64,000 bases of DNA from Flavobacterium frigidimaris (GTDB lineage: Bacteria > Bacteroidota > Bacteroidia > Flavobacteriales > Flavobacteriaceae): positions 124,001-188,000 of the forward strand of contig FQWG01000001.1 of assembly GCA_900129595.1 (NCBI GenBank), written 5' to 3'. A program made the position numbers and the translations under genes. The notes beneath the pieces were generated by a model. The model made no database searches. It saw only the letters and a list, made by a program, of their open reading frames with translations, and was not told where the DNA came from. Below, in pieces: positions 8,618 through 16,942 of the stretch (position 1 is its first letter; each line of letters opens with the position of its first letter).

Positions 8618-9070
8618 CTATCCGTAGAGATTTTTTATCTCTGACATAACAAAGGTACTTTGAGTACTCCCTATACTTTCAACTGATCCCAATTTATTAA
8701 ACACAAAATCCTGATAATGCTTCATGTCTTTAGCAGAAACTTTCATTAAAAAATCGTAATCACCAGAGATATTGTAACATTCTACAACTTCTTCTATTTT
8801 CATAATATCACTAACAAACTGATTGCCAATATTGCGATCGTGCTGTTTAAGTTTGATATTACAGAAAACAATAAACCCTCTGTTTAGTTTTTCTGCATCT
8901 AACAAGGCTATATATTTTTTAATATAACCATTGTTTTCCAATCTTTTAATTCGCTCAAAAACAGGCGATGCAGAAAGATTTACCATCTTAGCAAGCTCTT
9001 TTACAGTGTATTTAGAATTATCGTGAAGTATATTTAATAATTGAAGATCAATATCGTCTATCTGCTCCAT
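8618..9070 (-). CDS. Lrp/AsnC-family transcriptional regulator
   Basis: A 150-residue protein with an N-terminal winged HTH (residues 5-60, DIDLQLLNILHDNSKYTVKELA and SPVFERIKRLENNGYI) and a C-terminal RAM ligand-binding domain (VFCNIKLKQHD, VVECYNISGDYDFLMKV). These regulators bind amino acids and form octamers. It is paralogous to the regulator at 53473 (both have the block ERIKRLEN.GYIK.Y.AL). It lies 226 bases downstream of the BASS transporter-mesD-mesX cluster on the same strand and may control it in response to methionine, which is inference. Confidence 0.92.
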   Translation of the reverse strand: MEQIDDIDLQLLNILHDNSKYTVKELAKMVNLSASPVFERIKRLENNGYIKKYIALLDAEKLNRGFIVFCNIKLKQHDRNIGNQFVSDIMKIEEVVECYNISGDYDFLMKVSAKDMKHYQDFVFNKLGSVESIGSTQSTFVMSEIKNLYG

Positions 9071-9249
9071 AGAATATTACTTTAACAGGTTTAATTTATT
9101 TTTAAATCAGAATAAAATTCTTCAAATATAACCAAAAACAATACAAAAATCTTATTTTGTACAAGTTAAAAAAATAACATACTGCAGCGTTGATCTTCAC
9201 AGTATAAAAATCTAAAAGGCATTATTTTATAGCAGAACGCTTTATCCTT

Positions 9250-9283
9250 GGTGCCCTTTATCGAAAAAAGATAAAGGGCCACC
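9250..9283. other. hairpin in the gap after the BASS transporter gene
   Basis: GGTG-CCCTTTATC pairs with GATAAAGGG-C-CACC around a GAAAAAA loop. It lies 12 bases past the transporter stop, but no T-run follows it in the minus direction, so it may be an mRNA 3' stabiliser or a weak terminator. Confidence 0.45.
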
Positions 9284-9295
9284 TCATAAATAAAA

Positions 9296-10288
9296 TTATA
9301 CTTCTTTTCGTCGAGCCATACCCTGAGCAATGATACTGGCAGCAATCAATTGCAAGGCATGATAAAGCATGAGCGGCAGCAATACGATGCCGGTGATGGT
9401 ACTGTGCTGAAAAAGTACTTTTGACATAACGGTGCCATGTACCAATGACTTTTTAGACCCGCAGAATAAGACAGTAATGCGGTCTTCATCTGAAAAACCA
9501 AGCAGGCGGCTGAGTAGTCCGACACAAAAGAATACGGCAAAAAACAACGCCATCATCCCTGCAGCGAGTCCGGCAAGTTCAAGAGCGGTGAAGCCTTCAA
9601 AAAGATGTTCGGAAAATGACTTGCAAAATGACGTGTAAATAATCGTTAGAATAACTGCCTGATCAAAATATTTGAGCTGTTTCTTGTATTTTTCGGCAAT
9701 GGCGCCGAAACGGGAATTGAGACTTATGCCAATGATTACAGGCAGTAAGACTTGCAGAATCAACTTTAAGCCGATTTGAGTGACATCAAAATCGCCTGTT
9801 GCAGAAGCTATAAACAGCCCAACCCAGAGCGGCGTAACCACTACTCCGATCAAACTAGAAATGCTCGCATTGAAAATGGCTGCAGGAATGTTTCCCTTAG
9901 CGATGGAAACCATGACCACCGAAGATGAAACTGTGGACGGTAATGCTGCCAGAAAAAATACACCCAGCCAAAGCAACTCGAAGCCGTTATTGACAAACAA
10001 CGGTCGAAATGCCAAAACAATGAGCGGAAAAAATAAAAAGGTTGTCAACTGGACGACAATGTGCATTTTCCAATTGAAAAGTCCGGCTTTTAGTTTCTCA
10101 ACACTTAGCCGTAAGCCATAAAACAAGAAAATCAACGAAACGCCTGCATTGGCAATCTCCTCCAGCGAAACAGGTTCTTTGACCATACCTGGCTTTGGCA
10201 AAAAATAAGCCATCAGAATCATGGTGGCTATCATTAACAGGAAACCGTCGAAACCTGCTTTTTTTAATACTTCTAATAATTTCTTCAA
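9296..10288 (-). CDS. bile acid:sodium symporter (BASS) family transporter
   Basis: A 330-residue, roughly nine- to ten-helix membrane protein of the YfeH/SBF-like branch: FLLMIATMILMAYFLPKPG, then LRLSVEKLKAGLFNWK, LAALPSTVSSSVVMVSIAKGN and FCGSKKSLVHGTVMSKVLF, a typical conserved block near the end. The start is an uncommon TTG at 10288, since the first ATG would remove half of helix 1. It lies 57 bases after mesD on the same strand. Substrate unknown; context with methionine synthesis suggests an organic acid or sulfur compound, which is inference. Confidence 0.88.
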   Translation of the reverse strand: MKKLLEVLKKAGFDGFLLMIATMILMAYFLPKPGMVKEPVSLEEIANAGVSLIFLFYGLRLSVEKLKAGLFNWKMHIVVQLTTFLFFPLIVLAFRPLFVNNGFELLWLGVFFLAALPSTVSSSVVMVSIAKGNIPAAIFNASISSLIGVVVTPLWVGLFIASATGDFDVTQIGLKLILQVLLPVIIGISLNSRFGAIAEKYKKQLKYFDQAVILTIIYTSFCKSFSEHLFEGFTALELAGLAAGMMALFFAVFFCVGLLSRLLGFSDEDRITVLFCGSKKSLVHGTVMSKVLFQHSTITGIVLLPLMLYHALQLIAASIIAQGMARRKEV

Positions 10289-10345
10289 TGTGTTTTAAAT
10301 ATATTGCTCCGTGGAGGCACGGACTCCATTATTACTGTATTGGGA

Positions 10346-11377
10346 CTAAATCCCAAGTTCTTTGCGTATAATTGCTGCTCCTGCGCTTAAAGCACTTAAC
10401 TTGCCTCTGGCTACATCTCTAGATAACGGTGCCATACCGCAGTTTGTAGAAGGGTAAAGATTTTCGGCATCTACAAACTCAAGAGCTTTACGCAGGGTAG
10501 CAGCGACTTCTTCTGGTGTTTCGATAGTGTTTGTTGCCACATCAATGGCACCTACCATTACTTTTTTACCGCGAACAAGTTCCATTAAATTTAAAGGCAC
10601 ATTAGAGTTATGACATTCTAAAGACACCACATCAATTTTAGATTTTTGAATTTTCGGAAAAATTTCTTCATATTGTCGCCACTCTGAACCTAATGTCTTT
10701 TTCCAATCAGTATTTGCCTGTATTCCATAACCATAGCAAATATGAACCGCAGTTTGACAATGTAAACCCTCAATGGCTCTTTCTAATGCTGCCATTCCCC
10801 AATCGTTTACTTCATCAAAGAACACATTAAATGCAGGTTCATCAAACTGGATAATATCTACCCCTGCGTCCTGAAGTTCTCTTGCTTCTTCATTGAGTGC
10901 TATCGCAAATTCCCACGCCAATTTTTCACGGCTTTTATAATGGTCGTCGTACAAGGTATCTACCATTGTCAGCGGGCCTGGCAATGCCCATTTTATAGGC
11001 TTATTAGTCTGTTTACGTAAAAATTTAGCATCTTCAACAAAAACTGCTTTTTGACGTGCAACCTCACCTACCACCACTGGAACACTCGCGTCATAACGGT
11101 TACGGATTTTTACTGTTTTACGATTTTCAAAATCCACACCGCTTAAATGCTCGATAAAAGTCGTTACAAAATGCTGGCGTGTCTGCTCGCCGTCACAAAT
11201 TATATCCAGATCTGCCAATTGCTGTTCCTGCAGGGAAATGCGTAAAGCATCTTGTTTCCCTTCAAGTAGCTGATCCCCTTCTAATTTCCATGGTGACCAA
11301 AGTTTTTCGGGTGGTGCAAGCCAGGCAGGTTTGGGTAAACTTCCAACAATAGAGGTGGGTAATAATAATTTCTTCAT
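10346..11377 (-). CDS. mesD: folate-independent methionine synthase, MesD type
   Basis: A 343-residue protein equal to only the C-terminal catalytic barrel of MetE. Zinc ligands are in place: H212 and C214 (VHICYGYG), E254 (VSLECHN) and C313 (STNCGMAPLSRD). The N-terminal folate-binding half of MetE is absent. The adjacent DUF1852 gene identifies the MesD subgroup, described as making methionine without a folate methyl donor and needing the partner MesX and oxygen. It is 30 bases downstream of mesX and precedes a BASS transporter. Assignment rests on length, zinc motif and the DUF1852 neighbour; a MesD-specific residue test was not possible. Confidence 0.85.
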   Translation of the reverse strand: MKKLLLPTSIVGSLPKPAWLAPPEKLWSPWKLEGDQLLEGKQDALRISLQEQQLADLDIICDGEQTRQHFVTTFIEHLSGVDFENRKTVKIRNRYDASVPVVVGEVARQKAVFVEDAKFLRKQTNKPIKWALPGPLTMVDTLYDDHYKSREKLAWEFAIALNEEARELQDAGVDIIQFDEPAFNVFFDEVNDWGMAALERAIEGLHCQTAVHICYGYGIQANTDWKKTLGSEWRQYEEIFPKIQKSKIDVVSLECHNSNVPLNLMELVRGKKVMVGAIDVATNTIETPEEVAATLRKALEFVDAENLYPSTNCGMAPLSRDVARGKLSALSAGAAIIRKELGI

Positions 11378-11407
11378 AATAGTATAATTTTAATGCGTTG
11401 TAATCAA

Positions 11408-12460
11408 TTAAAGGGTAAAATTAGCAGACCATTGTTCCAGGAGACTTTTGTAAGGCTTAATAAAATGCTCTTCTGCATATTTACCCTGTTCAACAGCCAG
11501 TCGGCTGCGCTCTTCGCGGTCATAAGCCACGCGAGTCAGTGAATAATCTTCGTGTTTAATACTAGGTTGATAGATTTTACCAGCCACTGAATTTGCATTG
11601 TAAATTTCAGGGCGATAAATCTTCTGGAAAGTCTCCATTGTGCTTATTGAGCTGATTAGTCCAAGATCAGTATAGTCAGCAAGCAGATCTCCGGAATGAT
11701 AAAAAGCCATCGGTGCCACACTATTCGGAGGCATGAAAAAACGAACTTTTAAGCCCATTTTAGAGAAATATTCATCAGTGATAGAATACTGATCCTGCAG
11801 ATACTCAAAACCCAGAACCGGATGCTGATACTCAGTGCGGGTGTAAGTTTTGTTGCTCGATACACTTAGGCAAATAATCGGTGACATCTTAAAGTGTTCT
11901 TTATAAGTGGCTGAATTGACAAAACACTTATAAAGTTTTCCGTGCAAATCACCAAAATTTTCAGGAATACAAAAATTAGATTTATTTTTATTGTGCCCGA
12001 TCAATAAAATACTGAAATCATAATCACGAACATAAGATGAAAAATTATTACCGGCAATACCTTCGATACGCTGGCTAGTCTTGTGGTCAAAAATATTCGT
12101 TTTTAAAACTTCAATCAACGGCAGATTGTTAACACCATTCTTATCATCAATACTCATCGTTACTGTGATGATTTCAAGTTCTACAAGGTAGCGATCCCCT
12201 TTTGGGTTATCTAAATGAGCCAATGCATTGAATCGATTGTTAATCATATTTAATGCATTACGTAAGTTTTGTTGACGATTAGATCCTCTGGCCAAATTCG
12301 CAAAATTGGTTGTCAAACGCGTTTCACTTGAGGGGTGATAGTTTTCATCTAAACAAGTGCTCTTTAGTGTGAATGCAAAATCATTCTGGATTGTATTCTG
12401 GGTGTTTACACTATTCTGCTTTTCGTTTATTCCCCTATCTTCTTGTATGTTTGCTTTCAT
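11408..12460 (-). CDS. mesX: DUF1852 protein, MesX partner of the MesD methionine synthase
   Basis: The DUF1852 family is recognised by NYHPSSETRLTTNFANLARG, NLRNALNMINNRFNALAHLD and NPKGDRYLVELEIITV. The ATG at 12460 gives 350 residues; the longer frame only adds a TTG start at 12493. The first 30 residues (MKANIQEDRG...) look like a disordered extension. DUF1852 proteins are obligate partners of MesD-type methionine synthases in Acinetobacter-like systems; their molecular role is not established to my knowledge, though oxygen dependence suggests redox chemistry. It is followed by mesD at 30 bases, and the divergent nitroreductase starts 267 bases away. Confidence 0.85.
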   Translation of the reverse strand: MKANIQEDRGINEKQNSVNTQNTIQNDFAFTLKSTCLDENYHPSSETRLTTNFANLARGSNRQQNLRNALNMINNRFNALAHLDNPKGDRYLVELEIITVTMSIDDKNGVNNLPLIEVLKTNIFDHKTSQRIEGIAGNNFSSYVRDYDFSILLIGHNKNKSNFCIPENFGDLHGKLYKCFVNSATYKEHFKMSPIICLSVSSNKTYTRTEYQHPVLGFEYLQDQYSITDEYFSKMGLKVRFFMPPNSVAPMAFYHSGDLLADYTDLGLISSISTMETFQKIYRPEIYNANSVAGKIYQPSIKHEDYSLTRVAYDREERSRLAVEQGKYAEEHFIKPYKSLLEQWSANFTL

Positions 12461-12695
12461 CTGATGATAATGTTTAGTTTTTTTACCCTGCAAATTTGAA
12501 TATAAAAGATTAAATATTTTTATTTATACATAAATTCAGTTAATTATTCTTTTTGCGTATATTTTTAAAGATTATTAATCTATAAACAAATATAATAATG
12601 GATGAAAACAGATAAATATTCTTTAATGACCTAAGATGATTGATTTGGAGTTTCCCAGAGCATTTTAAAAACTCGAAAAAGAAAACAATATCATT

Positions 12696-12703
12696 TATAT
12701 TTG
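12696..12703 (+). promoter_or_regulatory. -7 promoter box for nitroreductase
   Basis: TATATTTG fits the Bacteroidota consensus TAnnTTTG. It lies 25 bases before the ATG at 12728, giving a leader of roughly 18 bases. A clear -33 TTTG is not seen. Confidence 0.6.
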
Positions 12704-12727
12704 CCAAAAATTAAGATAGACATAGCA

Positions 12728-13357
12728 ATGAATTTGATAGAAAATTTAAAATGGCGCTACGCCACAAAAGCTTACAATAACACTAAAGTAACAGAAGAGA
12801 AGGTCGATCAGATCTTAGAAGCAATAAATCTTTCAGCATCTTCTTGCGGTCTGCAAGCTTACCGTATTTTTGTTGTAAGCAACCCGGAAATTCAAAAAAA
12901 ATTAGGTGCTGATTCGTATAATGGACAGATTAGCTCTTGCTCTCATTTGTTGGTTTTTGCTGCATTCACTGACATGTCTTCGACTTACATTGACGATTAC
13001 ATGGCAATGACAGAAAAACAAAGAGGTCTTGATGTTGGTGCCTTATCAGGATTTAGAAATGGACTGCACTCCTATTTCAGCGCTATCAACGCAGAACAAA
13101 AAGCAAATTGGGCGGCCAAACAGGCTTATATTGCACTAGGAACTGCACTTATTGCTGCAGCAGAATTGAAAGTGGACGCCACTCCTATCGAAGGATTTAA
13201 TGCCGCCACTATCGATGCCGTTTTGGGTTTGAAAGAAAAAGGGCTGCATTCTACAGTTATCCTCGCTTTAGGATATCGGGATTCGGAAAAAGACTATATG
13301 GCAACTACGAAAAAAGTTCGTTTGCCTTTAGATGAAATGATAACGAAAGTTTATTAA
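12728..13357 (+). CDS. nitroreductase-family NAD(P)H oxidoreductase
   Basis: A 209-residue FMN flavoprotein of the NfsB/YdgI-like group: WRYATKAYNNTKV near the start, LSASSCGLQAYRIFVV, then AAKQAYIALGTALIAAAEL and TPIEGFN, ending DYMATTKKVRLPLDEMI. The ATG at 12728 was chosen because the upstream frame has only TTG and contains the promoter box. It is divergent from mesX. Its substrate is unknown; a supply of reduced flavin to the oxygen-dependent MesD/MesX system is possible but only inference. Confidence 0.9.
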   Translation: MNLIENLKWRYATKAYNNTKVTEEKVDQILEAINLSASSCGLQAYRIFVVSNPEIQKKLGADSYNGQISSCSHLLVFAAFTDMSSTYIDDYMAMTEKQRGLDVGALSGFRNGLHSYFSAINAEQKANWAAKQAYIALGTALIAAAELKVDATPIEGFNAATIDAVLGLKEKGLHSTVILALGYRDSEKDYMATTKKVRLPLDEMITKVY

Positions 13358-13465
13358 TATTATAATAATCGATATATTTTAACATGTTTTAACATTTAAA
13401 CTTGACAGGGCATACAAACCATTTACATATAAAAAATTAAGACAATTATCTTACAAATCAACTTA

Positions 13466-13567
13466 AAAGTAAGCCAGTTTCTTCAAATCCTCCATAAAAT
13501 TTATAGAAATTTGTCTTGTTGCTGTAACAAAACTAAAATCACATTTCTTACGAAATGGGATTTTTTT
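13466..13567 (+). repeat. R1 dispersed repeat, copy 3, with bidirectional terminator
   Basis: The 60-bp core (CTTCAAATCCTCCATAAAAT, TTATAGAAATTTGTCTTG) is joined to a hairpin ATCACATTTC/GAAATGGGAT (one mismatch) and seven T's at 13561-13567. It lies between the convergent nitroreductase and serine hydrolase genes. The upstream part of copies 1 and 2 is absent. The minus-strand frame is open and reads RQISINFMEDLKKLAYF then TAA. Confidence 0.8.
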
Positions 13568-13629
13568 ATTTTTAAAATACAGGGTTTTAATTCAAAAAAT
13601 GGTTTTATCTATAAGGTTTAAATTAGTTT

Positions 13630-14748
13630 TTACTCAAGCAATATACCTATAATTTGCTCCCACAATACCAGTAACTGTTCCTCTTTTATAGTATCGGTAA
13701 GCGTTCCCGCGTTTGTACACAGGACGACGCTGGTATTTTTAGAAGGAAAATAAAAAGCATAGGCACCGGCACCGGCTCCACTACCCTCGTGGCCGATTGC
13801 CTGCAGGCCACCATTGGATTTATAAAAATGCAGCCCTAAGCCATATATGGGTGTACCCTGATAATTAACGGCAGCCTTCATTTCTTCCAGCGATATGGGT
13901 GACAGGACCGTTTTGTCATGGAGCAGCTTGTAGTAAAACCCAGCGATATCCTGAACAGAAGCAACAATACCGTCATCACCAATGAAGGTAAGTACTGTAC
14001 CAAACTGCAATTCGCTCACATCGGTAAAAGCGCCATCTATTTCTAGATAGTTAGCCGTTGTGCCTTGTGGAGCAGCAGTGTTTGCCGAGCCCGCTATATA
14101 ATAGGTGTTGGAAAGTCCAATGGCATTAATTATTTTGTCGGTAATATACCTTCGATGTCCGTTTGGAGTGACACTATCAATAATAATTGCCAGCAAATGA
14201 TAATTTATATTACAATAACCAAATGACGCGCCGGGTACAAATTTTGCGGGTTGATCATATAGATAGCTCAATACCTGTTCGCTCGTCATAGGCAGTGGCC
14301 CTGCAACAAGATCATTTAAAAACGCTTCGCTATCTAAATAATCGGGAAGGCCCGATGTCATATTAAGCAATTGCCTTACCGTAATGATATTTCCGTTTGG
14401 CAGCTTATTACAAATATCAGGAAGATAGGTATTTACTTTGGCATCGAGATTGATTTTGCCCTCCTCTTTCAGTTTCAGTACAGCAACTGCCGTAAAGGTT
14501 TTTGAAATACTCTGCATATAGTGAAGAGCAGAAGTAGCCATCGGCTTTTCATTAATTACCGCGTTTCCTGCAACTAGGGTATAATTCTCGGAAGCTGTTT
14601 TTACACTAAGGCTTAGGCCGGGGAAGTTGGACAAAGCTGCTTCAAGTTTTTGCTGTGCCAGCACTTTTTTATCAGGTGAGGGTTTGGAATCGTCATTGCT
14701 ACATGAGGTGATAAAAGTAACAACAGCTAGTAATAAAAACTTTTTCAT
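13630..14748 (-). CDS. class C beta-lactamase-like serine hydrolase lipoprotein
   Basis: A 372-residue lipoprotein (lipobox ITSC, Cys16). The penicillin-binding fold shows the SxxK motif SISK at S80-K83, YCN near residue 177 as the YxN element, and HEGSGAGAG in the C-terminal third as the HxG element replacing KTG. Family members are D-amino-acid peptidases, esterases or beta-lactamase-like enzymes; the activity cannot be read from sequence. Lipidation puts it at the cell envelope. It is a single gene followed by R1 copy 3 as terminator. Confidence 0.9.
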   Translation of the reverse strand: MKKFLLLAVVTFITSCSNDDSKPSPDKKVLAQQKLEAALSNFPGLSLSVKTASENYTLVAGNAVINEKPMATSALHYMQSISKTFTAVAVLKLKEEGKINLDAKVNTYLPDICNKLPNGNIITVRQLLNMTSGLPDYLDSEAFLNDLVAGPLPMTSEQVLSYLYDQPAKFVPGASFGYCNINYHLLAIIIDSVTPNGHRRYITDKIINAIGLSNTYYIAGSANTAAPQGTTANYLEIDGAFTDVSELQFGTVLTFIGDDGIVASVQDIAGFYYKLLHDKTVLSPISLEEMKAAVNYQGTPIYGLGLHFYKSNGGLQAIGHEGSGAGAGAYAFYFPSKNTSVVLCTNAGTLTDTIKEEQLLVLWEQIIGILLE

Positions 14749-15319
14749 AAAATGTGATCTTAATTATTTGAATGCAAACTTCAGATAAGAAAAACTAGAA
14801 AAGGTTTCAAAAGCTTAATACTGTATAAATTGGTACTTATTTACTGGTATTCTTGTATTCATTTGGTATCTGATCATGAACTTTTTTGAAGTATGGAAAC
14901 CAACATACAACTTACATAATTTACAGTCTATTGAACTATAAGTTACATGAACCCGATAGCGCGGATTTGTAATCCGTGCCCGCAAAATACATTTAACAGA
15001 TAAAAAAAAACAGTTTCTATTAATATAGGAACGGGCACAAAAAGAATTCCCGTTCTACAAAGTGTTCGAGCTTGCTGTGCGAAGTCTCCCGACTTCATAC
15101 CCGTTGATAAATTCCGTTCCCATTTATTTTCATTCTTTTTGTGGATTACTGGAGTGGGTAAAAGTATGGAGACTTCCCGCAGTGATCAGTATATTTTATG
15201 AATAAAGAACACTTCTCAGAGCTGGGTATAAAATTCCTATAGATTGGAACTGTATTTTCAGGGTTCGATTTACCAAAAACCAGCATCCTCGCTCTAACCG
15301 CTTTTACATGATAGGCATA
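14749..15319. other. 571-base intergenic region with composite repeat
   Basis: It contains the R2 composite at 14952-15183. The flanks (14749-14951 and 15184-15319) show no ORF, hairpin with T-run or recognisable gene remnant. Confidence 0.6.
14952..15183. repeat. R2 REP-like composite repeat, copy 1
   Basis: Starts with CCCGATAGCGCGGATTTGT and contains three small inverted pairs: CGGAT/ATCCG at about 14962-14976; GAACGGG/CCCGTTC at about 15029-15055; and an outer pair in which GCGAAGTCTCC near 15080 is matched by GGAGACTTCCCGC near 15168. Partial copies are at 20215 and 36861. The reverse strand reads AGTDYKSA-like peptides, seen in spurious Bacteroidota ORFs from REP-type elements. No transposase is present. 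Confidence 0.7.
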
Positions 15320-16060
15320 TTATTTATCATGCTTTCTATTTTCAATAAAAGTTAATAAATTCGTTACTGAGCAGGGAGAGAAAAACTTCTTATTTGAATC
15401 TGGATCAACTGTCCCATTTGAGACAATTCCAACAAGTAAACCATTTTCATCTACTAATGGAGCCCCGCTAAGTCCTCCGAATTTCTCTGGTACAAGAATA
15501 TCTTTTAATAAAATGCGATTTGCAATTGTTTTATAATATTCAAATTCATATACCCTTTGAGGTCCATTTTCCATCGTTCTGGTCCAGCCCACAACATATA
15601 ATTTTTCTCCCTGAATTAAAGGAGTATTTCTTATTTCGAGAGGTATAATACTGGAAGAGTTTTGCTTTATGGAAAAGACTAGCCAGTCATTGTCATAAGT
15701 TGACTTGTTTTCCAACAACTCAGACTTGTCTTCATTTAATAATTTATCACAAATTACACTTTCAGACTTATTGTTTAATGGGTATAATATCCAATTTTTA
15801 ATATCACTCTCCAACGACAGGGTTGTCATACTTTCGGGCTTAATAATCTTAAGTATATGTTTTGCTGTTACAGCAAATGTTTCATTGTTATATTTTATAA
15901 GAAAGCCACAACTGAATTTTGGCTGATCATATTTCGCATTTATAAATTCTATCCTGTTCACCAGAGCTATTTCCTTAAATACTTTTTTTGAAGAAAACTC
16001 CTGTCCGAAACAACCTGTCGTCAACAAAATAGAAATAGCAAAAAAAAAGTTAAATTTCAT
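15320..16060 (-). CDS. secreted trypsin-like serine protease
   Basis: A 246-residue protein from the ATG at 16060; the longer frame to 16114 adds 18 residues before a normal signal peptide (MKFNFFFAISILL, cleavage near CFGQ). A chymotrypsin-fold triad is visible: H68 in AVTAKHIL, D125 in DNDWLVF, and S198 in FGGLSGAPLV. This matches HtrA-like or prokaryotic trypsin-like peptidases without a PDZ domain. The gene is monocistronic. The substrate is unknown. R1 copy 4 lies 156 bases upstream. Confidence 0.8.
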   Translation of the reverse strand: MKFNFFFAISILLTTGCFGQEFSSKKVFKEIALVNRIEFINAKYDQPKFSCGFLIKYNNETFAVTAKHILKIIKPESMTTLSLESDIKNWILYPLNNKSESVICDKLLNEDKSELLENKSTYDNDWLVFSIKQNSSSIIPLEIRNTPLIQGEKLYVVGWTRTMENGPQRVYEFEYYKTIANRILLKDILVPEKFGGLSGAPLVDENGLLVGIVSNGTVDPDSNKKFFSPCSVTNLLTFIENRKHDK

Positions 16061-16215
16061 AATATCACCAAATTTACAGTACACTATAGGCCAATGCAAA
16101 AACTTCCCTTTCATTTATGATCAGTTTCAAATATAGTAAAAACAAGTGTGAAAAAAAATGGAAAAAATCTACACTTAATATACACGTTTAAAAAAATAAA
16201 GCAGAGAGCTAACGT

Positions 16216-16341
16216 CTAAATCAAATTCATTAAACTAATGAAAGACAGACACTAAATTCATCCATAAAAAATGTTAAAATTTGTCCCGTTGGGGTCACAA
16301 CAGCCAAATGGCGTCAATTGAAGACAATTGACGCCATTTTT
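16216..16341 (+). repeat. R1 dispersed repeat, copy 4, with terminator
   Basis: A diverged R1 core (TCATTAAACTAATGAAAGAC, then AAAATTTGTCCCGTTGGGGT) is joined to a 15-bp perfect hairpin, AAATGGCGTCAATTG at 16306-16320 with 16325-16339, related to that of copy 1. Both neighbours are minus-strand genes, so again no plus-strand gene needs it. Confidence 0.8.
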
Positions 16342-16357
16342 ATACCTAATCACATAA

Positions 16358-16480
16358 CTAAAATTTACGTTTATGCGATGGGGCTCCCCCTTTCCAATTC
16401 CTAACAGAAAATTTAAACCCTGCCTGTACAGCTATTAATGTCGTTATGAGCAGCAGGGTATAATAATAAGTAATTCCCAT
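16358..16480 (-). CDS. small membrane protein, 40 residues
   Basis: A short ORF from ATG at 16480 to TAG at 16358. It encodes MGITYYYTLLLITTLIAVQA, a single hydrophobic helix, followed by a basic tail ending SHKRKF. It starts 17 bases after the stop of the DUF2141 gene on the same strand, which supports its being the third gene of that operon. No family is recognised and no homology search was possible. Confidence 0.45.
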   Translation of the reverse strand: MGITYYYTLLLITTLIAVQAGFKFSVRNWKGGAPSHKRKF

Positions 16481-16497
16481 AACTGAGCAAGAGTCTT

Positions 16498-16923
16498 CTA
16501 TTTGCCAATCAATACAATACTGGTTTTAGCATACTGGTTAATTGCAATTTTCACTTCATCAAAATTAGGTGCTGAGAGTTTTGGTCTGTAATTTTTAGAA
16601 AATCCAAATCCTTCTGTTGGATAACCAATCATATTTCGATCACATTTTCCGTTATTATTCAGGTCTTGATAAACAGCAATAGCATAATCGCCATCCGGTA
16701 GGTTTTTGAACGTGTAGACCACTTTATTTTCTGAAGCTTTTACTTTTCCGGTGGCAATCTGTGACTCATTATCAAGAAAGCCTTTCTCTTTATCGTACAA
16801 TCCAAAAAAAACAGATCCTTTGCCGGGTTCTACGCCCGATACTTCAACGCTGAAATTATGTTGTGCAAACAGTGCTGAATTAACTGTTACAAGTACTATC
16901 AAGCTTATCATTTTAATTTTCAT
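16498..16923 (-). CDS. DUF2141 secreted protein
   Basis: A 141-residue exported protein: signal peptide ending near ALFAQ, then a beta-rich DUF2141 domain with GSVFFGLYDKEKGFLD, YTFKNLPDGDYAIAVYQDLN, NNGKCDRNMIGYPTEGFGFS and a C-terminal strand. DUF2141 proteins have no established function; the 'D-N-G-x-D' turn resembles a calcium-like loop. The gene follows the epimerase-like SDR by 19 bases and precedes a 40-residue membrane ORF. Confidence 0.88.
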   Translation of the reverse strand: MKIKMISLIVLVTVNSALFAQHNFSVEVSGVEPGKGSVFFGLYDKEKGFLDNESQIATGKVKASENKVVYTFKNLPDGDYAIAVYQDLNNNGKCDRNMIGYPTEGFGFSKNYRPKLSAPNFDEVKIAINQYAKTSIVLIGK

Positions 16924-16942
16924 AAGTAATTTTTTTTAGGAT

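Noticed and set aside
9780..10121. Plus-strand ORF opposite the BASS transporter
   Set aside because: Ser/Thr/Pro-rich translation of transmembrane coding sequence, without start context or domain.
12494..12700. SAM riboswitch before mesX or nitroreductase
   Set aside because: No conserved riboswitch core or terminator hairpin is visible; only a -7 box is supported.
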